Made by a program: the position numbers and the translations under genes. Below the pieces are notes generated by a model. It was not told where the DNA came from and ran no database searches. It worked only from the letters and a program-made list of their open reading frames with translations. From Branchiostoma floridae (Eukaryota > Chordata > Leptocardii > Amphioxiformes > Branchiostomatidae), in NCBI RefSeq assembly GCF_000003815.2, contig NC_049980.1, positions 9,041,075-9,066,538 of the forward strand: DNA of 25,464 nt, written 5' to 3'. Numbering within the stretch: the stretch's first letter is position 1; every line of letters starts with the position of its first letter. This document shows positions 9,442 to 19,755 of this stretch, one piece after another.

Positions 9442-12400
9442 GTAAATATTGCGTTTTTATAGCCACAAATATTATTTGTTTAGCCAGGATCCACTTTGGG
9501 GTGATTTTACCATGTCGAATTGCCCTGACAATTGTATTGTGGCGTTAAATTCCGTTTTGTTGTGGATTGCAGGATGTGTTATTGTTTTTTGTCTGGATCG
9601 ATCGTGGATGATTGCTATAACGTTGCCACTATTGACAGGATAATAGTAAGAAAAGTCTTATTGATAGGAAAAACAGGAACAGGTTTCAATCAATATTTAC
9701 TAATCACTGTGATTGGTACAATGGCTCAGCAGGTAGAACCTGTCAATGGTGCCAAAATTCTTATTGACAGGAACGTATTTTCACTAATTCCAAAGAAATT
9801 ATTGTTGACAGGAACATCCTGTCACTAGCACAAAAATATACTTGTTGACAGGAACATCCTGTCAATAGTGCCGAAATAACTTGTATTGACTGAGGAACAT
9901 GCTACCATAATGCAAAACATTCTTATCGACAGGAACATCCTTAAGACAGGTTGTACAAATTCTTGTATCCTGTATCTTGGTGCAGGCAGAAGAAGGTAAG
10001 AAGTCCCTGATGAAGGTGCTAGGCTGGCAGCCGTACGATCCAGAGGACGACATGAGGCAGGACATCTTACTGGACTACCTGTACGACAACTTCATGTTCG
10101 CGGTGGGGAAAGGTTTCCCCTGGTCTCAGGCTGTGCTGTGCATGGAGCTGGCTGCCCAGATGCAGAAGGAGTGTCAAGGTCAGCAATTATGACACAGTAC
10201 TATAAATCCAGCAATGATTACGGTGGCTTTATGTTTGCTGTTTTCGTGGTGGACACTTCGAAAACATCACCGCGAACTTAAAACACCACAAACATTTTTC
10301 CACATTTTTACAGTGCATGGTGCTACCGCGTACTTAAAACCACTTTGAACAGCCCTTTTTCTGGCTACCACGAAATTAAACCTCTGCGAATTTAAATGCA
10401 TTTACAGTAATATCTTAGGTGTGTTTATGTCAACTGTCCAATTGGCCACGATTCCCATTGTGTAATGCTTTAGGTCCCATTAAGAAAATTGGGCTCCTCC
10501 GGGTAGTATACGGGTTGTTTTCCTTGCACTTTTGAGCATGACCCCTACGTGGCCCCTAGAGACACCCTTTTGCTACAGGGCTATTTTGAGGCATGGCCAG
10601 GCCCTAAATTCTTTAACTTGCAATTAAAATCAACTGGGGACCCGGGGACAGAAAGATGCATGAAAACCCCAAAAGGCCCCCCTGGTATCCAGCAGTCCAT
10701 CAGGACAAATTTGTTGCTGTGGAGCCTCACTACCCAATGTGTATTAAACCTGGCCAGGGCTATACCCTCCCGGGCACTGGTGAAAGATGGGACCGTCTTA
10801 TAATATGAGCAGGGTAAAGTTACATTGTGCTATGTCAGTTAACAACATACCCAATCAATCATAGCATATGGTGCCGTTTTTTAAGTGAGGGAGATAATCA
10901 ATACCTAGTTCTAATATGATGATACTGCAAGAGGACACTTTTGGGGTCATATAAAGAAGCTCCTTCTTGACACAACTAATGGATACAAAGGCAACAATTT
11001 TGCATGCGTTGGATGCTTAGGCACAACTGAGCTATATTTGAAAGTCTAAAGGTAATGCTGGAAATGAAGGCCAGTTTGTTCAAACAACAAACAATTCTGT
11101 TTGCAAATATGATCATTTATAAAGCGGCGATAAATGGCAAAGACAGTTATCATCTCAAAATATTATTTCTGATCCTTACTTACACTCGCCCCTAGTTTGA
11201 TTATCAGCCATCCTTGGCAAGGTAAAACCACTACTCAGTAAAACACAAGCTTCAAACATTTGACAGCTTTTATGACTGCAGCTGAATTCCTTTCAAGTCA
11301 TTGCTGGTCTTCCCAGCAAGATCAACGACCCCAATTATTATTTTATTATAGTGCATGATAAGGCTGGGGCTATAGAAAGAAATTAAGAAATTCATAAAAA
11401 CTGTAATTACATTTCACAGAGATGTAAGATATTTGATTTTACCTTAAATTTTCAAAAGATTGCATTCCTTTAATTGTGCAAATTGTTCTTTCACAGGTCT
11501 TCCTCTAGTTGAAGCCATCAAACACTACAGCACCAAGTCCCAGCCGTACGCACAGAGACTCGGTGACAGGAACTTCAAGATGTTCACGGACCAGTTCTTC
11601 CAGTCGTACATGCAGCACTACAGACTGTACCAGTACGTGTTTGGGAGGGACAGGGACGGTTGGGTGTCCCAGTACGATCTATTAGTGGAGCCTCCCCCAG
11701 AACCCATGCTCTTCAAGGAAGGTAGGTTTTGGGCTGTGATGATTCCAGAAAAAAATGTCCAAAAAGGCATGGCTTTGTCTCCCTGCCTGGTTCGAAAGTA
11801 ACCGAATATGTAGATTAAGCTTAATATTAACCGTCTTTTCTGTTTGTTGGCTTGTTTTGATGATCTGATGATGGTTGATTGTGGTGGTATATAGATAGGA
11901 GATCTGAAATTTGCAAATGTCTCGGCCCAAAGGAAAAGTGGACAGACAATATGAAAATATGCATCTGGTTTTCTCCTTGGTGCTGAACAGAGTGCTGGTT
12001 GTGTTCATGTTTTTATATAAAAAGTACCAATTTTGTCCGTGCATGCTCCTGTGTATATATAACAGGGCAAGATGTGGAACCAGTTCAACAACCATCAGGG
12101 GTACCGCAAACACTCCAATTTCTCCCTACCCAAAAACTCAATCCCTGCAAACTTAAAAATGCATTTAGTTCTATTGGTCAAAGAATATTTGAGGTAACAA
12201 TTGTGTAAAGTTGCAAAATAGTTCATAAGTCTATTAAGCGCTATGCACTATGGCTCTTTGCTTTCTTAGGAAAATCTTTCAAGCAGTGGGACTACGAGCG
12301 TCAGGTCGTTGAACTGCAGACGATGGAGGCAGAGAGGAGGAAACTACGGGAGGCCCAGAAGCAGAGTTTGGAGGTTGAAGGGGACAAACTCGTCCAGGAA

Positions 12401-12578
12401 GCCTTCAGCAGGCTGGAGGGAATAGAAGGCCCAGTGGATAGAGAGGTAATTAGCCCATTTAGTGCATTTAGTTAGGAGGGCATTAAGCTGTCCTCAGGAC
12501 ACCCTACACTTAAAAAACAAACCTAGGCACCCTCATTAGATGCCCAAAGGACCTTGGTTTCCCTGGTAGTTACAGGTG

Positions 12579-12615
<37 letters not shown>

Positions 12616-13189
12616 ACAATGACAGTGTGCAACACAGTGTGTGACGCTGAAACAGCGTGCAAGTTGATTGACTTGCAAACCTACCAGGTAATTGTTCTTG
12701 CATAGAGCCCATTGTGAACTCTAGTTCCCTACATGGAAACAAAAGTTGAAAAGAAAGCAAAGTTGAATTGTTGACCAAACAGTTCCAGTTGCACTTAGTA
12801 ATGCTATAGGCTACAAAACGTATCATATTCTTGTAAATCAGTCTAATATTGCCTGAAAACTAGAAGTTTTTAGTACTTATGCTCATCTGGTTTCAAGTAG
12901 TAGAGTTACAGATTTTGCAATTTCTTACTAAAACTTTTGTTTTTCTCAGACATTAGCAAGTGTTGTGGGAGACAGCATCACAGCGCATGTGACAGTCACA
13001 CGAGACAAGCTGAGGACAAGTATTGAGGAGGTACAGGACAACCTGGAGTTCAAACTGGAGAAAAACAAGATTCCCAAACCTCAGGGAGCAAAAACACCCA
13101 CCCCACCTGTGTCAGGGAAGAGGCGCAAGTCACCTGACAGACCAAGCACACGAGGCTCAAGTACATCTGCACGGGGGAAGAAGAAATGA
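9385..13189 (+). CDS. C8orf74: C8orf74-like protein, five coding exons
   Basis: Spliced gene: exons 9385-9441, 9986-10178, 11497-11721, 12270-12445 and 12950-13189 total 891 nt, or 296 residues plus TGA. Human C8orf74 is about 294 residues as I recall it. All introns are GT-AG, and phases 0, 1, 1, 0 join without a break. Recognition rests on FAVGKGFPW (residues 57-65), preceded by an ILLD-LY helix (46-53), and HYRLYQYVFG (124-133); both have direct counterparts in the vertebrate protein in the same order and spacing. Residues about 166-205 are a charged Glu/Lys/Arg/Gln-rich helix likely to form a coiled coil. The C-terminal 40 residues are Pro/Ser-rich and basic, ending ARGKKK, like the Lys-rich tail of the vertebrate protein. 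There is no signal peptide or membrane segment, so it is probably cytoplasmic or nuclear. Molecular function is not established to my knowledge. The start codon has a good context (AAAATGG). Confidence 0.92.
9723..9960. repeat. 40-41 bp minisatellite in intron 1
   Basis: Degenerate tandem repeat built on TTGACAGGAACATCCTGTCA, with units anchored near 9723, 9764, 9805, 9845, 9886 and 9926 (steps of 40-41 bp). Two units contain a dyad: arms TTGACAGGA and TCCTGTCAA around ACA (perfect at 9845-9865; eight-base arms at 9806-9824). A related TTGACAGG at 9632 may be an outlying unit. It lies wholly within intron 1 and ends just before the exon 2 acceptor. Confidence 0.8.
9986..10178 (+). CDS. C8orf74: C8orf74-like exon 2 (residues 20-83 and part of 84)
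   Basis: Starts after TTGGTGCAG (phase 0) and ends CAAG before the donor GTCAGC, leaving one base of Gly84. It carries the best-conserved block of the family, LGW...ILLDYLYD...FAVGKGFPW. It is clearly richer in G and C than the flanking introns, as expected for coding sequence here. Reading through the donor reaches a stop within five codons, which supports splicing here. Confidence 0.93.
10179..11496 (+). other. Intron 2, with a probable MITE-like fragment
   Basis: A 1,318-bp intron with no coding sequence recognised. At about 10215-10415 lies a repeat-like stretch with ACCGCGAACTTAAAAC, TACCGCGTACTTAAAACC and CTGCGAATTTAAATGCATTT. Its ends, ATTACGGTGG and (reverse strand) ATTACTGTAA, are weak terminal inverted repeats, so a short non-autonomous DNA transposon is a reasonable guess. 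A related fragment (CTGCAAACTTAAAAATGCAT) occurs in intron 3 near 12146. A GC-richer stretch at 10445-10800 contains an 84-codon ORF without recognisable features. The rest is AT-rich. Confidence 0.6.
11497..11721 (+). CDS. C8orf74: C8orf74-like exon 3 (residues 84-159 in part)
   Basis: Follows TTCTTTCACAG and ends at the donor GTAGGT, in phase 1 at both ends. It encodes a helix (LPLVEAIKHY), a spacer, then the second family signature MQHYRLYQYVFG (residues 122-133), and a Pro-rich turn (EPPPEP) corresponding to the Pro-rich segment seen at this place in the vertebrate protein. Codon GC is markedly above the surrounding intron. Confidence 0.93.
12090..12170. repeat. Fragment related to the intron 2 repeat
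   Basis: GGGTACCGCAAACACTCC followed by CTGCAAACTTAAAAATGCAT resembles the ACCGCGAACTTAAAAC and CTGCGAATTTAAATGCATTT parts of the repeat-like stretch at 10215-10415, in the same orientation. I read it as a truncated copy of one dispersed family. It is an eyeball match only. Confidence 0.45.
12270..12445 (+). CDS. C8orf74: C8orf74-like exon 4 (residues 160-217)
   Basis: Acceptor TTTCTTAG, donor GTAATT; enters in phase 1 and leaves in phase 0. Encodes the charged segment beginning KSFKQWDYERQ, with about 40 residues rich in Glu, Lys, Arg, Gln and Leu that should form a coiled coil (roughly residues 166-205), then a Gly/Pro break. The vertebrate protein also has an Ala/Glu/Lys/Arg-rich helix at this position. 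Confidence 0.9.
12581..12611. repeat. (CA)n microsatellite in intron 4
   Basis: About 15 uninterrupted CA dinucleotides, followed by CTGCAACAATGACAGTG. It lies in intron 4, well away from both splice sites. Confidence 0.97.
12950..13189 (+). CDS. C8orf74: C8orf74-like exon 5 and stop (residues 218-296)
   Basis: Acceptor TTTTTCTCAG has a strong pyrimidine tract. It encodes a helical segment ending in EEVQDNLEFKLEKNK, where the vertebrate protein also has a helix with an L-L-K-LEK-like pattern, then a disordered Pro/Ser/Arg/Lys tail. It ends in TGA at 13187-13189. The last nine residues are strongly basic, which could suit nucleic-acid or microtubule binding, but that is speculation. Confidence 0.9.
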   Translation, partial: TLASVVGDSITAHVTVTRDKLRTSIEEVQDNLEFKLEKNKIPKPQGAKTPTPPVSGKRRKSPDRPSTRGSSTSARGKKK

Positions 13190-13389
13190 TAAAATTTTAT
13201 CATATAAATCATATTAATGCTAGTTCACCTTTATCCATGGGGCAACCTACCTGCATATCTGTTTCTTTAATACTGGGTATTTAGGGATATTGCGTTAAAG
13301 TACGGTGGTTTGCAACTGCAATACTTTAAAAATATTGATATTTCCAACCAGCTTTTGTTGACTTGATATCCTACATAGGTCATGCAACA

Positions 13390-13395
13390 AATAAA
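13390..13395 (+). terminator. AATAAA polyadenylation signal
   Basis: Canonical AATAAA, 201 bp after the stop codon, followed by GT- and T-rich sequence (ACGTGTTAAATTGTG and further on TTTTGTTTTGT). It is the best candidate for the 3' end of the C8orf74-like mRNA. A second AATAAA at 14321-14326, followed by a TTGTTGTCC-type GT-rich stretch, could serve a longer 3' UTR. Confidence 0.6.
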
Positions 13396-14480
13396 GTTAC
13401 GTGTTAAATTGTGAAGCATGTAAATAAGTTCTTACTTTGATATGATACGTCACAGATGTTGGCAGAACTTTTGTTTTGTATTGGTCAAACTTACTCTATG
13501 AAATCAGTGAATTGTTGTCTTTGACAAAGAGTCACTAATGAAAGACAGCGGATGCTTCTGAAACGTCTCACCAGTTCCAATATCAGTTGCTTAAGTAACT
13601 GTTATTGGTGTACATGTATCTTATCACTTTGATATATAATCATCATCAAAAAAACAGTAAATACTTTAGCAATTGTTGTGACAACAGGGATATAAAGACT
13701 ATTTGATAACCAAAATTAGCAAAGGAGAAGGCTGTGTAAAAATTCATGTCACTTGTATAAAGCTTTGTTTTTCATTTCTGAATGTGAAGACCTTAACCAT
13801 GTTATTGACAAAATTAAAAAAGAGATATTTGATCAGGGATATTTGTTACCTTTTATCTGAGGGAAAAGGACAATCCATGTGCATATCCACAATCTGATTA
13901 ACCAATCCTGTAGTTCTGCCCACCTCCATCAAAACATAGAAAATTAATACAAGCTGTAAAATCAAGCTGCAGATATGTGACAGGCATGTAGCCACTCTCC
14001 CATTGGTTGGACTGCTAATTGCTATAATATCATTGGTTGAATTGCTCATTGTGATGGACAGACAGGGTCTGTCTTTTTGTACAATAATCTATGGTTGCAA
14101 AATTCTGCTTTAATACTAGTATTAAGTCGTCTTCATATATATTTTTGTACATCACAGGATAGGAGACCAATGCTCTGAAGGCTAAGCTTATCAAATTTGC
14201 TTCTAATAACATTGTATCAATATCCAAGCTAAGTTACTGTTGAATGTGAACCAAATTCTATAGATGTTGTGTTGTTGTTTTTTCAAGATTGTCATGTGTT
14301 AGGTAACGTTAATGTTTGTGAATAAACAGGTCATCAGCTGTATACTTGTTGTCCAGTTCTGTGGTATTAAAAGGTCCCAATACGGTAGGAGAGGGTGGGC
14401 TTGGTCCGGGCAAACAGCCTGCGATGATGATGATGATGATGAATACCAATTTACCACACAACGTTAATTATTGAGTAATT
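13396..14480. other. Downstream intergenic stretch
   Basis: AT-rich DNA between the probable poly(A) site and the next promoter. Short ORFs at 13703-14227 have no recognisable features. Contains two CCAATC-type sequences in the 13900-14040 area, the second AATAAA (14321-14326) and a short (GAT)n run at 14423-14442. No gene seen. Confidence 0.6.
14423..14442. repeat. (GAT)n microsatellite
   Basis: Six to seven GAT units just before the CpG-richer promoter stretch. Confidence 0.9.
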
Positions 14481-14790
14481 GGAATCCAGCCGTTGTCTCC
14501 GCGATCTCTTGTCCAGTATCACGATTCACGTGTTCTGGGTACGAGACTCCCGTCATCCAAGATGGTGGCCAGACCAAAATACAACAACGTCGCATTTGCT
14601 CTTCGTTACTAATCTTCATAACCTTGGATATTACCTGGACGGTCGGGGATGTTGGCGCCTGCTGATTTGGATTTATAAGGATTGTCTGGGGTTCTTTTAT
14701 GAAAGTTCGGGCACGCACGTGGTACCGTCACCCGAGGATTTTCGTCATTTCATGGGGCGCCACTTGACGTAGCCGCCAGGTGCTACAGAA
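14480..14790 (+). promoter_or_regulatory. Probable promoter and 5' UTR of a second gene
   Basis: Composition changes here to a GC- and CpG-richer stretch. It holds two canonical E-boxes, CACGTG, at 14527-14532 and 14716-14721, and CCAAGATGGTGGC at 14557-14569, one base off the YY1-type AAGATGGCGGC promoter element. A 16-codon upstream ORF begins at 14562 (MVARPKYNN...) and stops at 14612. Together with the ATG and splice donor just downstream, this looks like a plus-strand promoter and leader. The direction is inferred from that exon only. Confidence 0.45.
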
Positions 14791-14799
14791 ATGTCGAAG
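14791..14799 (+). CDS. Candidate first coding exon, Met-Ser-Lys
   Basis: ATGTCGAAG followed at once by GTATGT, a near-consensus splice donor, with AGAAATGTC around the start (A at -3). If real, only three codons lie in this exon and the rest of the gene is beyond the window or hidden past the satellite array, since no acceptor with coding sequence is seen before 15354. The gene cannot be named from three residues. Very short first coding exons are common in animal genes, but such a short match could be chance. Confidence 0.35.
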
Positions 14800-15353
14800 G
14801 TATGTGGTTTCGTCGTTATAAGTTGTTAAATAGGAATAAAATTACCAACGTAATGGGCCGCTAACGTTGATAATAATGTCTTTCACAGAATTCAGAACGT
14901 ATTTGCGGAAGTAGGATTCTAGGTAATAAGTCAAAGCTACGGTAAGGCACCCCAAAAAGTTAACAAAACCCGTCTGGACGTTGTTATGCAAATCGAAACA
15001 ATGGTAAAGGCAAGGACTGTTTACTTTTTGTGGGCCTTACCCTTTCCTGTCACCGCACATGCGTTCTGACTTCTGTGAAAGGGCTTTTAAGACAAGCGTT
15101 ACATACGTTAGCTGGTTAATATAATCTGTAGTAAGAAATTTACATTAACGTTACAAGAGTTAACGGTACTGGTATAACTTACAGAAGTTACATACATCAT
15201 GTTACACCCTTGGAATTTTTTATTGTCAATCAAATTGAAACTATAACGAATATGCAGTGGGGCACAGAGGTGATGCACTCTAACAAATGGCTAAATGTCA
15301 ACATCACTTCTAATATTAAAGACTACAGTTTACAAATAAAAATACAGCAACTC
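14800..15353. other. Non-repetitive stretch before the right array
   Basis: About 550 bp of AT-rich DNA with several AACGTTA-type words and no open frame of note. If the preceding exon is real, this is the start of its first intron. It ends abruptly in satellite sequence at AGTACTCAAATT. Confidence 0.5.
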
Positions 15354-15493
15354 AGTACTCAAATTAAAAGTAACGCACACTTTGTCTAAGATTCTGGAAG
15401 TTCCATCGTATATGGGTTCGCTAGGCGGCTTTCCCAAGGGGAAACTTCGTTCGCTTTCGAGTCTTGTAGAAAAGTAATGAAATAATTTTTAGT
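15354..15493 (+). repeat. Truncated boundary monomer
   Basis: The first unit has two internal deletions. ACTCAAATT joins directly to AAAAGTAACG, removing about 44 bp, and CATCGTAT joins to ATGGGTTCGCTAGG, removing about 23 bp that include the GGTTACC site. The unit is 137 bp instead of 204. Edge monomers of satellites are often diverged because they escape homogenisation, so this marks the true array edge, not an assembly break. Confidence 0.85.
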
Positions 15494-17490
15494 ACTCCAA
15501 TTGCTTTCTGCCTACTCGTTATGGGTTTTACTATGAAATTCAAGTGACAAAAGTAACGCACATTTTGTCTAAGATTCTGGAAGTTCCATCGTATGGCGTC
15601 ACTTTGCGGTTACCGAAGGGTTCGCTAGGCTGTTTTTCCAAGGGGAAACTTCATTCGCTTTCGAGTCTTGTAGAAAAAAAATGAAATAATTTTTAGTACT
15701 CAAATTGCTTTTTGCCTACTCGTTATGGGTTTTACTATGAAATTCAGGTGACAAAAGAAACGCACGCTTTGTCTAAGATTCTGGAAGTTCAGTCGTATGG
15801 GGTCACTTTCCGGTTACCGAAGGGTTCGCTTGGCGGTTTTCCCAAGGGGAATCTTCATTCGCTTTCGAGTCTTGTAGAAAAGTAATGAAATAATTTTTAG
15901 TACTCAAATTGCTTTTTGCCTACTCGTTATGGGTTTTACTATCAAATTCAAGTGACAAAAGTAACGCACATTTTGTCTAAGATTCCGGAAATTCCATCGT
16001 ATGGGGTCACTTTGCGGTTACCGAAGGGTTCGCTAGGCGGTTTTCCCAAGGGGAAACTTCATTCTCTTTCGAGCCTTGTAGAAAAGTAATGAAATAATTT
16101 TTAGTACTCAAATAGCTTTCTGCCTACTCGTTATGGGATTTACTATGAAATTCAAGTGACAAAAGTAACGCACATTTTGTCTAAGATTCCGGAAGTTCCA
16201 TCGTATGGCCTCACTTTGCGGTTACCGAAGGGTTCGCTAGGCTGTTTTCCCAAGGGGAAACTTCATTCGCTTTCGAGTCTTGTAGAAAAGTAATGAAATA
16301 CTTTTAGTACTCAAATTGCTTTTAGCCTACTCGTTATGAGTTTTACTATGAAATTCAAGTGACAAAAGTAACGCACACTTTGTCTAAGATTCTGGAAGTT
16401 CCATCGTATGGGGTCACTTTGCGGTTACCGAAGGGTTCGCTAGGCCGTTTCCCCAAGGAGAAACTTCATTCTCTTTCGAGCCTTGTAGAAAAGTAATGAA
16501 ATAATTTTTAGTACTCAAATTGCTTTTTGCCTACTCGTTATGGGTTTTACTATCAAATTCAAGTGAAAAAAGTCACGCACATTTTGTCTAAGATTCCGGA
16601 AGTTCCATCGTATGGGGTCACTTTGCGGTTACCGAAGGGTTCGCTAGGCGGTTTTCCCAAGGGGAAACTTCATTCTCTTTCGAGCCTTGTAGAAAAGTAA
16701 TGAAATAATTTTTAGTACTCAAATTGCTTTCTGCCTACTCGTTATGGGATTTACTATGAAATTCAAGTGACAAAAGTAACGCACATTTTGTCTAAGATTC
16801 CGGAAGTTCCATCGTATGGGGTCACTTTGCGGTTACCGAAGGGTTCGCTAGGCGGTTTTCCCAAGGGGAAACTTCATTCTCTTTCGAGCCTTGTAGAAAA
16901 GTATGAAATAATTTTAGTACTCAAAATGCTTTCTGCCTACTCGTTATGGGTTTTACTATGAAATTCAAGTGACAGAAGTAACGCACACTTTGTCTAAGAT
17001 TCTGGAAGTTCCATCGTATGGGGTCACTTTGCGGTTACCGAAGGGTTCGCCAGGCGGTTTTCCCAAGGGGAAACTTCATTCTCTTTCGAGCCTTGTAGAA
17101 AAGTAATGAAATAATTTTTAGTACTCAAATTGCTTTCTGCCTACTCGTTATGGGTTTTACTATGAAATTCAAGTGACAAAAGTAACGCACATTTTGTCTA
17201 AGATTCTGGAAGTTCCATATCGTATGGCGTCACTTTGCGGTTACCGAAGGGTTCGCTAGGCTGTTTTCCCAAGGGGAAACTTCATTTGCTTTCGAGTCTT
17301 GTAGAAAAGTAATGAAATAACTTTTAGTACTCAAATTGCTTTCTGCCTACTCGTTATGGGTTTTACTATGAAATTCAAGTGACAAAAGTAACGCACACTT
17401 TGTCTAAGATTCTGGAAGTTCAGTCGTATGGGGTCACTTTGCGGTTACCGAAGGGTTCGCTTGGCGGTTTTCCCAAGGGGAAACTCATCG
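15494..17490 (+). repeat. Proximal satellite subfamily
   Basis: The first ten full monomers share variants that are rare or absent further right: AAGGGGAAACTTC, GAGTCTTG, CATTCTCTTTCG, GATTCCGGAA, TATCAAATTC. They also repeat in threes: the units at 15902, 16106 and 16309 match those at 16513, 16717 and 16919 in order. The units at 15494 and 15698 (GGCGTCAC with CTAGGCTG; TTCAGTCG with CTTGGCGG) match those at 17123 and 17329, eight monomers on. Confidence 0.85.
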
Positions 17491-17590
17491 NNNNNNNNNN
17501 NNNNNNNNNNNNNNNNNNNNNNNNNNNNNNNNNNNNNNNNNNNNNNNNNNNNNNNNNNNNNNNNNNNNNNNNNNNNNNNNNNNNNNNNNN
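17491..17590. other. Assembly gap, 100 N
   Basis: Placeholder gap within the array. The monomer register jumps by 33 bp beyond one period across it (anchor 17329 to an implied 17566), so the length is not real. The variant types also change here from the proximal subfamily to the bulk type. The last bases on the left (AAACTCATCG) show two deletions, as at a low-quality read end. Confidence 0.95.
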
Positions 17591-18898
17591 TTATGGGTTT
17601 TACTATGAAATTCAAGTGACAAAAGTAACGCACATTTTGTCTAAGATTCTGGGAAGTTCCATCGTATGGGGTCACTTTGCGGTTACCGAAGGGTTCGCTT
17701 AGCGGTTTCCCCAAGGCGAAACTTCATTCGCTTTCGAGCCTTGTAGAAAAATAATGAAATAATTTTTAGTACTCAAATTGCTTTCTGCCTACTCGTTATG
17801 GGTTTTACTATGAAATTCAAGTGACAAAAGTAACGCACATTTTGTTGAAGATTCTGGAAGTTCCATCGTATGGGGTCACTTTGCGGTTACCGAAGGGTTC
17901 GCTAGGCGGTTTTCGCAAGGCGAAACTTCATTCGCTTTCGAGCATTGTAGAAAAATAATGAAATAATTTTTAGTACTCAAATTGCTTTCTGCCTACTTGG
18001 TATGTGTTTTACTATGAAATTCAAGTGACAAAAGTAACGCACATTTTGTTGAAGATTCTGGAAGTTCCATCGTATGGGGTCACTTTGCGGTTACCGAAGG
18101 GTTCGCTTAGCGGTTTCCCCAAGGCGAAACTTCATTCGCTTTCGAGCCTTGTAGAAAAGTAATGAAATAATTTTTAGTACTCAAATTGCTTTCTGCCTAC
18201 TCGTTATGGGTTTTACTATGAAATTCAAGTGACAAAAGTTACGCACACTTTGTCTAAGATTCTAGAAATTACATCGTATGGGGTCACTTTGCGGTTACCG
18301 AAGGGTTCGCTTCGTGGTTTCCCCAAGGCGAAACTTCATTCGCTTTCGAGCCTTGTAGAAAAATAATGAAATAATTTTTAGTACTCAAATTGCTTTCTGC
18401 CTACTCGTTATGGGTTTTACTATGAAATTCAAGTGACAAAAGTAACGCACATTTTGTCTAAGATTCTGGAAGTTCCATCGTATGGGGTCACTTTGCGGTT
18501 ACCGAAGGGTTCGCTTAGTGGTTTCCCCAAGGCGAAACTTCATTCGCTTTCGAGCCTTGTAGAAAAATAATGAAATAATTTTTAGTACTCAAATTGCTTT
18601 CTGCCTACTCGTTATGGGTTTTACTATGAAATTCAAGTGACAAAAGTAACGCACATTTTGTTGAAGATTCTGGAAGTTCCATCGTATGGGGTCACTTTGC
18701 GGTTACCGAAGGGTTCGCTAGGCGGTTTTCGCAAGGCGAAACTTCATTCGCTTTCGAGCATTGTAGAAAAATAATGAAATAATTTTTAGTACTCAAATTG
18801 CTTTCTGCCTACCTGGTATGGGTTTTACTATGAAATTCAAGTGACAAAAGTAACGCACATTTTGTTGAAGATTCTGGAAGTTCCATCGTATGAGGTCA

Positions 18899-18998
18899 NN
18901 NNNNNNNNNNNNNNNNNNNNNNNNNNNNNNNNNNNNNNNNNNNNNNNNNNNNNNNNNNNNNNNNNNNNNNNNNNNNNNNNNNNNNNNNNNNNNNNNNN
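18899..18998. other. Assembly gap, 100 N
   Basis: Placeholder gap within the array. Flanking anchors at 18791 and 19053 are 262 bp apart, which is 58 bp over one period, so the number of missing bases is arbitrary. Confidence 0.95.
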
Positions 18999-19755
18999 CG
19001 AAACTTCATTCGCTTTCGAGCCTTGTAGAAAAATAATGAAATAATTTTTAGTACTCAAATTGCTTTCTGCCTACTCGTTATGGGTTTTACTATGAAATTC
19101 AACAAAAGTAACGCACATTTTGTCTAAGATTCTGGAAGTTCCATCGTATGGGGTCACTTTGCGGTTACCGAAGGGTTCGCTTAGTGGTTTTCGCAAGGTG
19201 AAACTTCATTCGCTTTCGAGCCTTGTAGAAAAGTAATGAAATAATTTTTAGTACTCAAATTGCTTTCTGCCTACTTGTTATGGGTTTTACTATGAAATTC
19301 AAGTGACAAAAGTAACGCACACTTTGTCTAAGATTCTAGAAATTCCATCGTATGGGGTCACTTTGCGGTTACCGACGGGTTCGCTAGGCGGTTTTCCCAA
19401 GGGAAAAATTCATTCGCTTTCAAGCCTTGTACAAAAATAATGAAATAATTTTTAGTACTTAAATTGCTTTCTGCCTACCTGGTATGGGTTTTACTATGAA
19501 ATTCAAGTGACAAAAGTAACGCACATTTTGTCGAAGATTCTGGAAGTTCCATCGTATGGGGTCACTTTGCGGTTACCGAAGGGTTCGCTAGGCGGTTTTC
19601 GCAAGGCGAAACTTCATTCGCTTTCGAGCATTGTCGAAAAATCATGAAATAATTTTTAGTACTCAAATTGCTTTCTGGCTACTCGTTATGGGTTTGACTA
19701 CGAACTTCACGTGACCAAAGTTACGCACACTTTGTCTAAGATTCTGGAAGTTCCA

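Noticed and set aside
9449-9828. Plus-strand ORFs of 64 and 98 codons in intron 1
   Set aside because: They lie between well-defined exons that join in phase 0, and the second runs through the minisatellite.
10549-10803. 84-codon ORF in intron 2
   Set aside because: It is Pro/Leu/Thr-rich with no family resemblance and no splice sites fitting the flanking exon phases; exon 2 joins exon 3 directly in frame.
11781-11810. GGTTCGAAAG near 11790 as part of a tRNA
   Set aside because: It has a B-box-like word, but no acceptor stem, D-arm or anticodon arm could be placed upstream; it lies just inside intron 3.
11682-12113. 143-codon minus-strand ORF opposite exon 3 and intron 3
   Set aside because: It overlaps exon 3 of the well-supported plus-strand gene and runs into intronic sequence; its composition is not protein-like.
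14464-14772. Overlapping 64-97 codon ORFs on both strands in the second promoter region
   Set aside because: GC-rich promoter DNA has fewer stops; none has a recognisable motif, and the three frames compete with each other.
16767-16961. Satellite monomers as coding repeats (204 is divisible by 3, and one frame is open for about 57 codons)
   Set aside because: Every monomer has in-frame stops in the TAATGAAATAATTTTTAG part on this strand and elsewhere in the other frames, and 1-4 bp indels are common. The ORFs here are periodic shadows of the satellite.
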